This document shows positions 40,466 to 51,704 of a stretch of 64,000 nucleotides of DNA, piece by piece. How positions within the stretch are numbered: the stretch's first letter is position 1; each line of letters begins with the position of its first letter. The DNA is from Kosakonia quasisacchari (GTDB lineage Bacteria > Pseudomonadota > Gammaproteobacteria > Enterobacterales > Enterobacteriaceae), in assembly GCF_004331415.1 (NCBI RefSeq), contig NZ_SJOP01000006.1:1-64000 (forward strand), given 5' to 3'. A model generated the notes under the pieces. The model was not told where the DNA came from and ran no database searches. It worked only from the letters and a program-made list of their open reading frames with translations. The position numbers and the translations under genes are program-made.

Positions 40466-43400
40466 GGCGCAACCTCCGGCGCAACGCCTGCGAACAGGTC
40501 GTCCATTTGGGTAATCAATTCAACATCAGGCCGGATAGTGAAAATCCCCTGCTGTGGGTTTTGCGCTTCTACACCACGCAGGAAGAGATAAATCACGCCG
40601 CCGAAATGGTGTTCGTAGTCATACCCTGTAATGCGATGGCGCAAAAAACGGTGCAACGCCAGGCTGTAAAGCTGGTACTGCAAGTCGTAGCGGTGCGACT
40701 GCATCGCCGCCGCCATAGCTGCTTGCGTGTAGGCTTCCGCGCTCTCGCCCAGCCAGTTGGATTTATAATCCAGCAGGTAATAACGCCCGTTGTGGCGAAA
40801 CACCAGGTCGATAAACCCTTTCAACATGCCGCGCACATCGCGAAAATCGAGCGGCGGACAGCCAGCCGATAGCGGATCATAACGCCGGATGAGTTCATCC
40901 AGCGCCTCCGCGCTTAACGTGGCGCTAATTGGCAGGTAAAACTCCATCTCCACCTGTTTCTCTTTGTTCGTCAACTGGCTAAGGGAGATGCCTGTTTGTG
41001 CCAGCGGCACATGCAACACTGTTTCCAGCCAGCGGCTTAGCACCGGCTGCCAGTGTGCTTCGTAACCGCCCGCCAGCAGTTTTTCTTCAACCCAAGCGTC
41101 GGCTACAGGCTGCGTAAAATCCAGGTCTTCAAACAAGCTATGCAAAAATGTTCCCGGTGCCGCGCCACGCGGAAACTGGTGCGGCGTTAGCACCGGCTCC
41201 TGCAACGCCTCTCGCTCTCCGGCTGCGTCAATATCCAGACGCGGCAGCAGATCCTGAGCGATGCCATGAGCACGCTGTTGCAAGCCGGAATAACTGGTGA
41301 CACGCCAGTCATCGCTGATGCGCCGCGTGATTTCACGCACGCTCAGCGTCGGTGATTCCGTTTGCGGCAGTTGCCAGCGCTCGGCGTCCGGCATTGAAGG
41401 GATGCCAAGGGCAATATCGTCATTGCACAGTTGCTGCAAAACATTACGCAACGCTGCGGCATCCAGCGCTTCGCCTTTTTGCAAAAGTCGCCCCAGCGCG
41501 CTCTGGTGAAAATCACTGGCTCCGGCTTTTTCGCCACGGCGACGAAACAGTGGAGCAACCCCTAAACTGCAATGCCAGACCGAGCGCGTCAATGCCACGT
41601 ACAGCAAACGCAGATCTTCAGCCAGACGTTCCGCTTCCGCCAGCGCAACGCTTTCTTCACCATGGCTGAGATCGAGCACGGCGGCAAAAGAATCGCGATC
41701 GTGGTAAAAGCCCTGATCCTGAATGCGGAAATTGGCGATAAACGGCAGCCAGACCAGCGGATACTCCAGCCCTTTCGATTTGTGGATGGTGACAATCTGC
41801 ACCAGATGTTTATCGCTCTCCAGCCGCAGTTGCTCGCTCGAAGCGTTAGCGTTCGGCTCCGCGATACGCTGCGCCAGCCAGCGGGTAAGCGCGTGTTCAC
41901 TTTCCAACTGCGTACCCGCCTCCTGCAACAATTCGCTGATGTGCAGGATATCCGTCAGCCGACGTTCACCGCCGGGGGTCGCCAGTAAGTTTTCCGCCAC
42001 ATGTCGCGCACTCATCAGCCTGCGCAGCATCGCCATAACACCGCGTTTCTGCCACAACTCGCGATAGCCGGAAAACTCTTCGACAATCTCATCCCACGCC
42101 AGCTCATTTTGGTTGAGCGCATCAATGTCCAGCGCGGTGAGTCCCAGCAAGGATGTCGCCAGTGCACTGCGTAGCGTACTTTCGCGTTCCGGCGCAAGCA
42201 CCGCCTGCAATAGCCACAGCAACTCCTGCGCTTCCGGTGTTTCAAAGACGCTGTCGCGGTTGGAAAGGTACACAGACGGAATATTCAGTAACGTCAGCGC
42301 ATCGCGGATAAGCGAGGCTTCGTGGCGGCTACGCACCAGCACGGTAATATCCGACGCTTTTACTGGCCGCGCGTTTTCCCCTTCATACAGTAGCGCTTCG
42401 CCCCGCAGCCCGGCGCTCAGCCAGTCGCGGATTTGCGCTGCGCATAGCTGCGCCATAAATCCCTGATAATCCCCTACGCTTACACCGTCGCCCTCCATCA
42501 GCCACAGCTTCATCGCAGGCTGCGTTTCACCGTGATACGCAAAGCGTAAGCCTGCGTTTTTGGCGGCGGATTTTACCGGCAGGAATGGGATTTGACGGAA
42601 CATGAAAGCGTCGTCCATCCGGCTGAAGAGCTGGTTGACGCTGGCAATCATGCCAGGCGACGAGCGCCAGTTAGTGTCCAGCGTATAGCGGGCGCTCACT
42701 TCATCGCGCGCTTTCATATAGGTGAAAATATCCGCGCCGCGAAACGCGTAAATGGCCTGTTTTGGGTCGCCAATCAACAACAAACCGCAATCCGGCTGTT
42801 TCAACCAGATGCGGCTAAAAATACGGTACTGTTGCGGGTCGGTATCCTGAAACTCATCGATCATCGCAACCGGGAAACGGGTGCGGATTGCCGCAGCCAA
42901 CGCTTCGCCGTTCGGGCTTTGCAGGGCATCATCAAGGCGGCTGAGCATATCGTCAAAGCCCAGTTCGCCGCGGCGGCGTTTCTCTTTTGCCACCGTTTCA
43001 CGGATCTCACGCATCGCGCTGGTCAGTACCAGATCGTTGAGCGTCAATGACTGCGCCAGCAAGGCTTCAATGGCGACGAAAAGCGGGTGTTCCGGCGCGA
43101 CGCCGTCGGCTTTGGTGCGTTCAATAAGAAAGGACTGAGTGAATTTTTCCAGCGCGTCTGGCAACAGGTAGCTGCGAGTCTCTTCCTGCGCCCAGGTGGA
43201 GATTTTCTCGATCCACTTCGCCTGGTTGCCGCGGTTGAATTTGCGCCGGTCAATACCGGAGTTTTCGAGCAGTGGCTCGATTTCATTGACGCAAGTGCGC
43301 CACTGACGCTTCACCTCGCCAATCTGCGCAATGATTTGCTGATGGCGAGAGGCCAGCGTTTCGTCTGCCGCTGGTGGCGTTTTAATTTGCGGCGCTTCCC

Positions 43401-44010
43401 CTTGCAGATAACGATCTATCGCTTTCAGCAGGTCCTGCGGCCCTTTCCACGAAGCATGGATAACTTCAGCAATTTCGCGCGTCAGCGGGTAGCAGTGGCG
43501 ACGCCAGAAATCCGCACAGGCCTGGTAACGCAGCAGCGACTCATCTTCCAGCAATTGCAGTTCAAATAGCATGCCGGATTCGAAGGCATTCAGGCTCAGC
43601 ATGCGCTGGCAAAAACCGTGGATGGTAAAGATTGCCGCTTCGTCCATTTGCCGCTCTGCCAGCAGCAGCCACTGCGCCGCCTGTTGCTTATCAGCAATCT
43701 CGTCCAGCAGACGTGCGTACAGTGGGTTATCGGTCGTTTCGCGCAGGCAAGCAATGCGCAACTCATGGATGTTACTGCGAATGCGGCCGCGCAGTTCTTC
43801 TGTCGCGGCCTCGGTGAAAGTCACCACCAGCAGTTCTTCAACGCTGAGCGGGCGCGGGAAGGCGGCGCTACCGCCTAACCCTAATAGCAGCCGCAAATAG
43901 AGCGCGGCAATGGTAAAAGTTTTACCGGTACCCGCCGAGGCTTCAATCAGGCGCTCGCCGGTGAGCGGCAAGCGCAAGGGATCAAGGGTCTCAGCGGTCG
44001 TTTCTCTCAT
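40462..44010 (-). CDS. recB: RecBCD helicase-nuclease subunit RecB
   Basis: This 1182-residue protein has Walker [11 protein letters not shown] near 25-35, the DExx box MIDEFQDTD and motif VI VALTRS in the 3'-5' helicase part. The C-terminal nuclease has GFIDLVF and LLDYKSNW, whose aspartates and lysine form the single DNase site of RecBCD. It loads RecA after Chi. The start overlaps the ptrA 3' end by 20 bases. Confidence 0.97.
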   Translation of the reverse strand: MRETTAETLDPLRLPLTGERLIEASAGTGKTFTIAALYLRLLLGLGGSAAFPRPLSVEELLVVTFTEAATEELRGRIRSNIHELRIACLRETTDNPLYARLLDEIADKQQAAQWLLLAERQMDEAAIFTIHGFCQRMLSLNAFESGMLFELQLLEDESLLRYQACADFWRRHCYPLTREIAEVIHASWKGPQDLLKAIDRYLQGEAPQIKTPPAADETLASRHQQIIAQIGEVKRQWRTCVNEIEPLLENSGIDRRKFNRGNQAKWIEKISTWAQEETRSYLLPDALEKFTQSFLIERTKADGVAPEHPLFVAIEALLAQSLTLNDLVLTSAMREIRETVAKEKRRRGELGFDDMLSRLDDALQSPNGEALAAAIRTRFPVAMIDEFQDTDPQQYRIFSRIWLKQPDCGLLLIGDPKQAIYAFRGADIFTYMKARDEVSARYTLDTNWRSSPGMIASVNQLFSRMDDAFMFRQIPFLPVKSAAKNAGLRFAYHGETQPAMKLWLMEGDGVSVGDYQGFMAQLCAAQIRDWLSAGLRGEALLYEGENARPVKASDITVLVRSRHEASLIRDALTLLNIPSVYLSNRDSVFETPEAQELLWLLQAVLAPERESTLRSALATSLLGLTALDIDALNQNELAWDEIVEEFSGYRELWQKRGVMAMLRRLMSARHVAENLLATPGGERRLTDILHISELLQEAGTQLESEHALTRWLAQRIAEPNANASSEQLRLESDKHLVQIVTIHKSKGLEYPLVWLPFIANFRIQDQGFYHDRDSFAAVLDLSHGEESVALAEAERLAEDLRLLYVALTRSVWHCSLGVAPLFRRRGEKAGASDFHQSALGRLLQKGEALDAAALRNVLQQLCNDDIALGIPSMPDAERWQLPQTESPTLSVREITRRISDDWRVTSYSGLQQRAHGIAQDLLPRLDIDAAGEREALQEPVLTPHQFPRGAAPGTFLHSLFEDLDFTQPVADAWVEEKLLAGGYEAHWQPVLSRWLETVLHVPLAQTGISLSQLTNKEKQVEMEFYLPISATLSAEALDELIRRYDPLSAGCPPLDFRDVRGMLKGFIDLVFRHNGRYYLLDYKSNWLGESAEAYTQAAMAAAMQSHRYDLQYQLYSLALHRFLRHRITGYDYEHHFGGVIYLFLRGVEAQNPQQGIFTIRPDVELITQMDDLFAGVAPEVAP

Positions 44011-46891
44011 CTTTCTCGGTCATCTTCGGTAAGGTTTGCTGCAAAGCGCTGGTGCTATCCCAGACCTTCCAGCCCTGCGGGCGAGCATAATCGGCTTTCC
44101 CGCTCTGGCTACCGGAGATCTGCGACAGGATCGCCATACCTTGCGGCTCTACCACCGCCTGATGGAAGAAATCGGCAAGTTTTTTCGGCGTCAGCAGTTT
44201 TATCTGAGCGACTACTTTATCACGCGAATCGAAACGCATATTGCCGCGATCAAAATCTTTGCTGAGTTTGGAAGCTTCTTCACTTAACGTTTGCGGCGCT
44301 TGCGTAAGTTGCGTGATGACGCCCTGCTGAAGCTGCGCAAACTCTTCCGGCTTCATTGCCCGTAATTTCGCCTCTGCCGTGGGGAAGAAAGCCTTGTAGC
44401 GCTCCCAGAGATAGGCTGGCTGCTTGTCGTTGCTTTGTAACAAGAACCCCATGCCCCACTGGCGACCCACACTCATTGGGAAGGCGAACACGGCGTAACC
44501 CAGTTGTTCTTCCGTACGCAGTTGGTTATAGAACCACGGCTGCACGATTTGCCCTAACATGGCACTGTATGCCGAACTGCTGAACTCATCAAAACCGGTG
44601 GGGACAAACACCGCCGCGAGTGCGGAATCCGTGCTGTTGCCCGCTTTTTCAAAGCTCGCATTCTGCTGCTTGTCCACCACGACATTCTGATTGCGGCACC
44701 ACACCGTACCGTTAGCGCCAAGCTGTTTTTGCACGTCATGAGCGAGGTCTTTCGTCTGCTGTTCGCTCAGGTTACCCACGACCAGGAATTCCGGACGCGC
44801 ATTATTTTTCAGCGCATCGCGGTAGTGCAAAATATCCTGCAAGGTAATAGACGGCAGCAATGCGCGACGCTCTTCACGCTGGAAATAAGGCACCTGTGAC
44901 AACATTTGGACAGGCATGATTGCCTGATCGAACGCTTTGCCTTTTTCGGCGGAATCCATCATCTGCTCATACCAGGATTTGGCCTGGGCAAGCTGTTCTT
45001 CCGTTGGCGTATAGCTGAAATAGCCCGCCAGCAGTGCCTGGAAAAGCTGCGGCAAACGCTGGGTATAACCGTTGGCGTTAAGCATCAAACCATTATTGGC
45101 ATTGGTGGAAAAACTGATGCCACCGACCGCCGCCTGATTACTGAGCTGATCGAGCGCCAGCCCCGCCAGATAATCATTAAGGGCAAACATCCCCTGACTT
45201 TTCGCGCTATCCATCGCCTGTGGGTTACGCAGTACCACGCTGACATCCGCTTTGGGCTCATTGGCGAAATATTGGCTTGGCATATACACCACGCGCAGCG
45301 TCGGCTCATCGACAATCAGTTCAGGATGTTCGTACCGCTTCGCGGGTTTTATCAGCGTGAAGTCGTCCGGAATGTAGGGGTTCAACTCCGGAAATTTCAG
45401 CGCGATACGGCTCTCGCGCGTCTGCCAGTCGGCATAGGTTTCCGGTGTGATTTTATTCACCTGGTAAGGTGCTTCAACAAAATAGGCCGTTTTATTGTGC
45501 GGTTCATTCGGGCTGATGTACCAGATACGTGCATTTTGCGGCGTCATTTCATCAAGACGCGCCTGCACCGCTTTGGCATCGAACCGATCGGCAATGTTCA
45601 CCGAGTCCAGCGTATGGGCGACGGGCACGCGGATCATGGTATCCGCCAGCCACTCGACGTAATCCATATCGCGAGTAATTGAGGGATAGCGGAAATCGAG
45701 ATCGAGAATATGTGCCAGCTCGTCGAAATAGCGCTTATCAACGCCTTTTTCCCGCAGCAGTTGCAGGTAGCTGAAAATGGCGGCCACGACTTCGTCACGA
45801 TTGGCCTGGCCTTTATCGGTCAACGTTGCGGATATAGCCAGCACGCCGCTGTTACCATTCACCACCGGATCGGAATCACCGCGAATGCTCTCTACCAGCC
45901 CCTGGCTTTGCAGCCAGTCCGAGAGCGTACCCGGGCTGCGATTGCCAATCAAATAGGTAATAAGCTCATCCGTTTTGCTGCGAAACGCGGCGGTATTGTT
46001 ATCAATACGAAACTCCACACGGAGCACTTTACGCGGCACCGCCGGGACATAATGGATGATGATGCCTTTCTGCGCATCGGTCACCACGGGAACAGTGATG
46101 TCCGGCTTGTCGATATTTTTATTCGGCACACGGCCATACGTTTCGACGGCAATTTTCGCCAGTTCCGCTAATGGGCGGTTACTGTAAATCACCGCCTTCA
46201 TCAGGTTGGCCGAATAATATTTATCGCGAAACGCCAGCAGCGCGGCGTGAACAGGGCTGCCCGGCTTATCGCTCAGGGTTTCAAGGTTACCGCCGGAGAA
46301 GCGCGCGCCGGGGTGTGCCGGGTTGATGGTTTCCGCGCTGACCTGCGCCATACGCATACCGTCACGGGTGCGGGCCATTGTCAGCTCGGCGTTAACCGCG
46401 TTGCGCTCACGTTCACCATATTTTTTATCCAGCATAGGAGCGGCAATCGCATCGGCCAAACGGTCAACGGCCCCTTCCAGCGCATTGTTCTCCACTTCCA
46501 GATAATAAGCGGTGCGATAAGGCGCAGTGCTGGCATTATGGCTGCCGCCATGCAACTTAAGGAATTCGGCCAGGCTATCGGGCTGCGGGTATTTTTTCGA
46601 ACCCATCAGTGTCATGTGCTCAAGGTAGTGAGCAAGGCCGGGGTGCGCATCAGGATCTTCCAGCGAGCCGACCGGCACCACCAGCGCGGAAAGCGATTTT
46701 ACCGCCTGCGCGTCGGACACCAGCAACACGACCATGCCGTTATCAAGGCGTATCGCCTGATATTGCCGGGTATCTTTGTCGCTTTTACGGATAGTTTCCT
46801 GAACAGGTTGCCAACCGTTGTCTGCTTGACTGAATGAAGCCCAGAGGGCAAAAAACAGGACTATAGCTTTTAACCAGGTGCTGCGGGGCAT
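43991..46891 (-). CDS. ptrA: Periplasmic protease III (pitrilysin)
   Basis: This 966-residue M16 metallopeptidase has a signal peptide (LKAIVLFFALWASFSQA). The inverted zinc motif is HYLEH, with the distal glutamate in RNAVNAELTM. It degrades small peptides such as insulin fragments. Its place between recC and recB is conserved in enterics though it has no known recombination role. It is four residues longer than E. coli. Confidence 0.97.
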   Translation of the reverse strand: MPRSTWLKAIVLFFALWASFSQADNGWQPVQETIRKSDKDTRQYQAIRLDNGMVVLLVSDAQAVKSLSALVVPVGSLEDPDAHPGLAHYLEHMTLMGSKKYPQPDSLAEFLKLHGGSHNASTAPYRTAYYLEVENNALEGAVDRLADAIAAPMLDKKYGERERNAVNAELTMARTRDGMRMAQVSAETINPAHPGARFSGGNLETLSDKPGSPVHAALLAFRDKYYSANLMKAVIYSNRPLAELAKIAVETYGRVPNKNIDKPDITVPVVTDAQKGIIIHYVPAVPRKVLRVEFRIDNNTAAFRSKTDELITYLIGNRSPGTLSDWLQSQGLVESIRGDSDPVVNGNSGVLAISATLTDKGQANRDEVVAAIFSYLQLLREKGVDKRYFDELAHILDLDFRYPSITRDMDYVEWLADTMIRVPVAHTLDSVNIADRFDAKAVQARLDEMTPQNARIWYISPNEPHNKTAYFVEAPYQVNKITPETYADWQTRESRIALKFPELNPYIPDDFTLIKPAKRYEHPELIVDEPTLRVVYMPSQYFANEPKADVSVVLRNPQAMDSAKSQGMFALNDYLAGLALDQLSNQAAVGGISFSTNANNGLMLNANGYTQRLPQLFQALLAGYFSYTPTEEQLAQAKSWYEQMMDSAEKGKAFDQAIMPVQMLSQVPYFQREERRALLPSITLQDILHYRDALKNNARPEFLVVGNLSEQQTKDLAHDVQKQLGANGTVWCRNQNVVVDKQQNASFEKAGNSTDSALAAVFVPTGFDEFSSSAYSAMLGQIVQPWFYNQLRTEEQLGYAVFAFPMSVGRQWGMGFLLQSNDKQPAYLWERYKAFFPTAEAKLRAMKPEEFAQLQQGVITQLTQAPQTLSEEASKLSKDFDRGNMRFDSRDKVVAQIKLLTPKKLADFFHQAVVEPQGMAILSQISGSQSGKADYARPQGWKVWDSTSALQQTLPKMTEKDERNDR

Positions 46892-46955
46892 TCACGAACC
46901 TCATCATTAACTTTTCCGGCTCGCCCAGGGGTAATCGAGAAAGCCGGGTAAATCT

Positions 46956-46974
46956 GTGCTGGCTGAGCCAGCAC
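46956..46974. terminator. Hairpin between recC and ptrA
   Basis: GTGCTGGC and GCCAGCAC form a perfect 8-bp stem around TGA within the 153-bp recC-ptrA gap. There is no proper T-run, so it may attenuate or stabilise the transcript instead of ending it. Confidence 0.45.
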
Positions 46975-47044
46975 TCTTGTTATATCAGTCCGTGACCGTC
47001 GCGCATGATAATGGATGCGACCATTTCGCGCAATTTTTATACAA

Positions 47045-50000
47045 TCAATCGGACTGGTTGTGTCGATAAAGCGGTAACAGAAAACGCTGCGCTTGTTCGA
47101 TAATTTCAGCGTAATACTCAGGTTCAAGGGTTCGCCACAAGCGCTGATACCACACATCATCGCCTTCACCGCGTACCACCATGTTGCCTTCGTATGCCTG
47201 CAGGAATTTACTCTGCGCTTTTTGTAACGTCTCTTCGTCCTTTACCATGGCATCATTTGTCGCGTCATAACAGACTTTTATCCATGCGCCACCGCTTTCC
47301 GGCAACAGCAGGAGCGGTTTCACCATGCCTTCCCGATAGCCTTCAATCAGAGTTGCCAGATATTCCTGTGCCTTATCAGCAGATAGCGCGGGGAAACACC
47401 ATTCGCCCTCTTTGCGGACTAACAAGCGGCTGGTGCCGGTGCCGCCGCTGGCACAATAGACAAGATGTTCCAGCCAAAGTTGCACGCCTTGCGAAACGTT
47501 CAACAAAGCCGGACGCCAGCGCAATAGCCCGTCTGACTGAACACGCGGCAGCCATCCGGTGAGATGAACCCCTGCGCAATGGAGGTCAATTTCGAGGCTG
47601 TCGGAAGGCTGGCGATATTCAATGACGCGGTTAGCAAGCTCCTGCATCTCCTGACATTGGGTTTCCCAGATAATTTCACCGAACGCCCCATAAGGCAGTA
47701 CGCCAGCCGCGCGGTAGCGGCGAAACAGCTTCTCTGCGTCTTGCTCTTCGACCAGCGTATTTAATATCTCCTGATTAAGCTGATAACGGCTCAGGCCATC
47801 AAGGATAAACGGCTCAGCATCCGGAATTTCACTCTCTTCCGGGCGGAAATTAACGCGCAGGCGCATCTGGAAAAAAGCGCGCACCGGATGCGCCCAAAAA
47901 CGCTGAAGCTGATCAAAAGTAAGCGTTTCAAGCGGCACGTCATCCAGTGTTTGAATAAACTCAGCATGTGCCTGGCCCTGTGAACTCGCGGCAGGTAGCC
48001 AGTCGCGAACATAACTTTGCCACTCATCAGCCGTATAATTTGCCGGATCAAACGGCATACGCGTATGCAGATGCGTGATATGTGCCTTTACCCGCTGCTC
48101 GCTTTCATCGCAATTAAGCAATGCATCACCCGGCAAGTAGTGGCTCTGCCCGATGTAATCCACCAGCTCCTGCACCAACACCGAGGGGAAGCGTTCTTTG
48201 TTATCCTGGATAGACCGACCGATGTAGCTGATATAGAGCTGCTGCTGTGCAGAGTTAAGCGCTTCGAGGAACAAGTAACGGTCATCATCCCGACGGCTTC
48301 GGTCGCCACGCTGCGGCTTCTGGCTCATCAGGTCAAACCCCAGCGGAGGCAGTGCGCGCGGGTAAACACCATCGTTCATACCCAGCAGACAGACCACTTT
48401 AAAAGGAATAGAGCGCATCGGCATCAGGGTGCAAATATTCACAGGTCCCGCGAGGAAACGCTGGCTTATACGTTCCTGATCAAGACGTTGAGCAAGCTCG
48501 TCACGCAGTAACGAAAGTGGGATCGATTCGTGGTAATTCGCACCAACGCCCTGCGCGATAATGTCCTGCCACTGCTGTTCAATCAGAGCTAGCGCGGCTT
48601 CTGTGTCCTGGTCTGGCAGGAAAAAGTCATTGAGCATGTCGCGGCAAACCGGGAGCCACTCTTCCAGTGGCCGTGCCTCTGCCAGCCCGCGACGCCAGAT
48701 ATTAAGCTGCATTAACAGTTCTGCCAGGTGACCGACTAACTCCGCGATAAGCCCGCTGGATTCGTCATACGGTAAAATTGATTGCCACTCACCCTGGCGG
48801 CTTTCCATCGCATAACCGAGCAGCATTCGCGTCAGGCCAAATTGCCAGGTGTGCTGCCCGGTCGGCGGCAATTCAAGCTCTCGTACGTTGTCGTCATCCA
48901 TTCCCCAGCGAATGCCGGATTCATTGACCCATAAGCGCAGGTAACGCAGCCCTTCTTCATCGATATTGAAACGCGCTGCCAGCACAGGAACATCCAACAG
49001 CGCCAGTACATCTTCACTGACAAAGCGACTGTCAGGCAGAGAGAGCAAGCTGATAAACGCCTGCAGCGCCGGATGCGCCTGCCGCGCGCGGCGGTCGGAA
49101 ATAGCATAGGGAAGATAACGTTCCCCGCTGGCGCTACCGAAAACCGCCTGAATATACGGGCTATAACTGTCGATATCGGCGACCATTACCACGATATCGC
49201 GAGGTGTCAGTTCAGGGTCCTCTTCCAGCATCGTTAGCAGCCGGTCATGCAGGATCTCCACTTCTCGTTGCGGGCTGTGGCAGATATGCACCGTTACGCT
49301 GCGATCGTTGGGATCAAGCAGCCGCTTTTTGTCACTGCGGGAAAACTCTTCTGCCGTTACGCCTGCAACAGCACCATTTTGCAGTTCCAGGATATCGTAC
49401 TTCAGATTTTGCAGCAGCGAGCCGGGCGTAATGTCGACGAAAGCATCCAGTTCTTCATAGCGATCCATCCCCGCCAGCAGGAAAATATTGTCCCGCCCCA
49501 GTTTGCCCCACGAAGCCAGCAAAGGGTTACCAACATCCTGCTCGCCATCTGGATTGAACAGACCTTCAGCGTTTTCTGTATCACGGAACAGTGGAAACTG
49601 TCGGTTTTCCCGGTGATGCCGACGATTCCGGGTGATCAGTTTCGCCAGAAACGCCGGATCTTTAATGTCGCCCCAGTAGTAGCGACAGGGATTAGTAAAC
49701 AAAAGATGGACATCAATATGTTTACCCAGCGCCTGAAGCGCTTGTAGATAGATGGGCGGCAGCGCGGAAATCCCACAAATAAAAACGCGCGAAGGCAAAC
49801 CGGCGGGCCGCTGCGCGGCCGATTCAAGCTTATCGATAAAACGCTGATAGAGGTTGGCGCGGTGCCAGTGTGGCTGCCCCAGTGCGGCAGTATGTTCCAC
49901 CAATGCACGCCACAACGGTGCTTGCCAGCGCTGCGCTTCATCCAGCCCGTCGATCTGTTCACCCACTTCCCATCGCGTCAGCCACTCCGGGCGGTAAACC

Positions 50001-50416
50001 AGATATTGATCGTAGAGATCCGCCACGCGTGAAGAGAGCTGGAAGAGTTTACGCTTGTCATCGTCGTCATTCAGATAGTGTCGCAGCGTGGTGAACTCAT
50101 CCTGCTCTAACATGCCGGGCAGCAGCGACATGAGCTTCCAGCTCATGCTCTGCTTGTTAAACGCACTCTCTTTCGGAATTCCGTCCAGAACGGTGACAAA
50201 CATGTCCCAGATAAAGCTCGCGGGCAGCGGGAACGTAATATTGGCGGCAATACTAAACTTCTGCGCGAGAGTCATTTGCAGCCATTGCGCCATGCCGGTG
50301 CTCTGCACCAGCACAACTTCCGGCTCAAAGGGATCGTCGAGCCTGTCATGCTCAACAATAAACTCCATCAATGCTTCCAGCACATCCAGACGATTGGAGT
50401 GGTAAACCCTTAACAT
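47045..50416 (-). CDS. recC: RecBCD Chi-recognition subunit RecC
   Basis: This 1123-residue protein matches E. coli RecC throughout as remembered, from MLRVYHSNRLDVLEALMEFI to the C-terminus, one residue longer. RecC splits the DNA strands and scans for Chi with inactive helicase-like domains. It starts 12 bases after the ppdC stop, so it probably shares a transcript with the pilin-like genes. Confidence 0.97.
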   Translation of the reverse strand: MLRVYHSNRLDVLEALMEFIVEHDRLDDPFEPEVVLVQSTGMAQWLQMTLAQKFSIAANITFPLPASFIWDMFVTVLDGIPKESAFNKQSMSWKLMSLLPGMLEQDEFTTLRHYLNDDDDKRKLFQLSSRVADLYDQYLVYRPEWLTRWEVGEQIDGLDEAQRWQAPLWRALVEHTAALGQPHWHRANLYQRFIDKLESAAQRPAGLPSRVFICGISALPPIYLQALQALGKHIDVHLLFTNPCRYYWGDIKDPAFLAKLITRNRRHHRENRQFPLFRDTENAEGLFNPDGEQDVGNPLLASWGKLGRDNIFLLAGMDRYEELDAFVDITPGSLLQNLKYDILELQNGAVAGVTAEEFSRSDKKRLLDPNDRSVTVHICHSPQREVEILHDRLLTMLEEDPELTPRDIVVMVADIDSYSPYIQAVFGSASGERYLPYAISDRRARQAHPALQAFISLLSLPDSRFVSEDVLALLDVPVLAARFNIDEEGLRYLRLWVNESGIRWGMDDDNVRELELPPTGQHTWQFGLTRMLLGYAMESRQGEWQSILPYDESSGLIAELVGHLAELLMQLNIWRRGLAEARPLEEWLPVCRDMLNDFFLPDQDTEAALALIEQQWQDIIAQGVGANYHESIPLSLLRDELAQRLDQERISQRFLAGPVNICTLMPMRSIPFKVVCLLGMNDGVYPRALPPLGFDLMSQKPQRGDRSRRDDDRYLFLEALNSAQQQLYISYIGRSIQDNKERFPSVLVQELVDYIGQSHYLPGDALLNCDESEQRVKAHITHLHTRMPFDPANYTADEWQSYVRDWLPAASSQGQAHAEFIQTLDDVPLETLTFDQLQRFWAHPVRAFFQMRLRVNFRPEESEIPDAEPFILDGLSRYQLNQEILNTLVEEQDAEKLFRRYRAAGVLPYGAFGEIIWETQCQEMQELANRVIEYRQPSDSLEIDLHCAGVHLTGWLPRVQSDGLLRWRPALLNVSQGVQLWLEHLVYCASGGTGTSRLLVRKEGEWCFPALSADKAQEYLATLIEGYREGMVKPLLLLPESGGAWIKVCYDATNDAMVKDEETLQKAQSKFLQAYEGNMVVRGEGDDVWYQRLWRTLEPEYYAEIIEQAQRFLLPLYRHNQSD

Positions 50417-50428
50417 AAGCGCTCCTGA

Positions 50429-50752
50429 CTACTGACTGTTCGGGCAAAATAATCGCGTCATTTGCCCCTGCCTGCCCGCTGGCGAATTAACGGTAACGTT
50501 GATGCTGACACATCCCCCAGTGGTTGTCTGCCCCCGCTGAACTTGCCAGCCTGGTGGTAACGGAGGGGCTTCTGGTTGCGCCTGTTGCCAGGCATAACGC
50601 CATAACTGTCGCCACTGGCTGGTGGATACAAACCCCGAGGCCAACGCACGATGATAACCGCCAAGCGCGGTAACGACCATCACCATTAACACCATAGCCA
50701 GCAGAACCTCTGTAAGGCTAAAGCCTCGTTGTTTGTTTACGGCGACTGGCAT
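50429..50752 (-). CDS. ppdC: Prepilin-like protein PpdC
   Basis: The start at 50752 gives 107 residues. A prepilin-type leader (QRGFSLTEVLLAMVLMVMVV) has the Gly-Phe cleavage site and Glu at +5. PpdC belongs to the minor pseudopilin set beside recC. The longer frame to 50776 lies in ygdB and lacks support. Confidence 0.9.
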   Translation of the reverse strand: MPVAVNKQRGFSLTEVLLAMVLMVMVVTALGGYHRALASGFVSTSQWRQLWRYAWQQAQPEAPPLPPGWQVQRGQTTTGGCVSINVTVNSPAGRQGQMTRLFCPNSQ

Positions 50753-51144
50753 AACGCTTCCTCTTTTAGTGGGCAAAAATCACTCCAGCCATGCGGCAAA
50801 AAACGCACCTGCGCGTCCTCCACACGCCCTAGTTGCCACAGCGATGCTTCTGCGTTTGCGACAATCAGCAACGCGCTCCCATCGGCCAAAATGCGTAAAC
50901 AATTTCGAACATTGGGCACAGCGCTTTGCTGGCACTGCAGAGCAGGCTGGGCTGGCCAGGTTTGATGACGCGCCCACTCCATGGACGAAGAGATCTCCGC
51001 AGCGTTGCGTATCCCTTGAGCTTCACTGTTCACACGCCAGATATGGCTGCTCAATTGCTGGTTTAAACCGTGTAACATCAGGCTGCCCAGCAGCAGTAAC
51101 AGTAAGACCAACGCCAGCGATGACATACCCCGTTGCCGGTTCAT
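50737..51144 (-). CDS. ygdB: YgdB pseudopilin-like protein
   Basis: This 135-residue protein starts RQRGMSSLALVLLLLLLGSLML, a PilX-like N-terminal helix without the usual Phe and Glu. It ends GWSDFCPLKEEALC, close to E. coli YgdB. Its start overlaps the ppdB stop (ATGA), and its end overlaps the ppdC start by 16 bases. Confidence 0.92.
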   Translation of the reverse strand: MNRQRGMSSLALVLLLLLLGSLMLHGLNQQLSSHIWRVNSEAQGIRNAAEISSSMEWARHQTWPAQPALQCQQSAVPNVRNCLRILADGSALLIVANAEASLWQLGRVEDAQVRFLPHGWSDFCPLKEEALCQSP

Positions 51145-51704
51145 AAGTTATATCCAGTCACGCTCAAATCAGCGGTAAGGGGTTGCCCGCCATAGCCCGG
51201 AACACGAGCCGAAAGTGTAATTGCGAGCTGTGGTGAAAACCCCGGTGTCTGATGCTGAGCAACATGAAAATACTCAATGCTCATCTGGGCAGGATCAGTG
51301 ATTTTTTCCCAGCCACGGCCACTGCAAGATGTTGCTCCGCGCATGATTTCCAGTGCGCCACTTTGCACCCTAAAACCGGTTTGTTCCGGTTCGCTGCTTC
51401 CCGATGACTCCCAGCGTCCATTGCTGTTGGCGTCCCACTGAGCAATGACGCAATCACCACTGCTACTGATAACCAGCGGCTGGCCGCTACAGCTGCCATT
51501 GCAATACCCCGCTCGCTGGAGATGTTTTGCGATGCCGCGCAGTTGCAGCCAGAGATCGTCTTCCACCGTCTGGATACGGGTGTGCTGCGTTACCGCCATC
51601 TGTAGTGCCGGTAAAAAACGAGCGGATGCCAGTAACAGCACGCTGCCGATTGCCATTGCCAGAACGGTTTCCAACAGTGAAAACCCTTTTTGCTTGTCTA
51701 ACAT
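51141..51704 (-). CDS. ppdB: Prepilin-like protein PpdB
   Basis: The start MLDKQKGFSLLE at 51704 gives 187 residues. The leader KQKGFSLLETVLAMAIGSVL is a classical prepilin peptidase site with Glu at +5. The PilW-like body carries VIAQWDANSNGRWE, which matches the E. coli protein, and three cysteines. It overlaps ppdA by 7 bases. Confidence 0.92.
   Translation of the reverse strand: MLDKQKGFSLLETVLAMAIGSVLLLASARFLPALQMAVTQHTRIQTVEDDLWLQLRGIAKHLQRAGYCNGSCSGQPLVISSSGDCVIAQWDANSNGRWESSGSSEPEQTGFRVQSGALEIMRGATSCSGRGWEKITDPAQMSIEYFHVAQHQTPGFSPQLAITLSARVPGYGGQPLTADLSVTGYNL

Noticed and set aside
40507..50405. Many long frames antisense to recB, ptrA and recC
   Set aside because: Shadows of GC-rich coding DNA; the sense frames match known proteins end to end.
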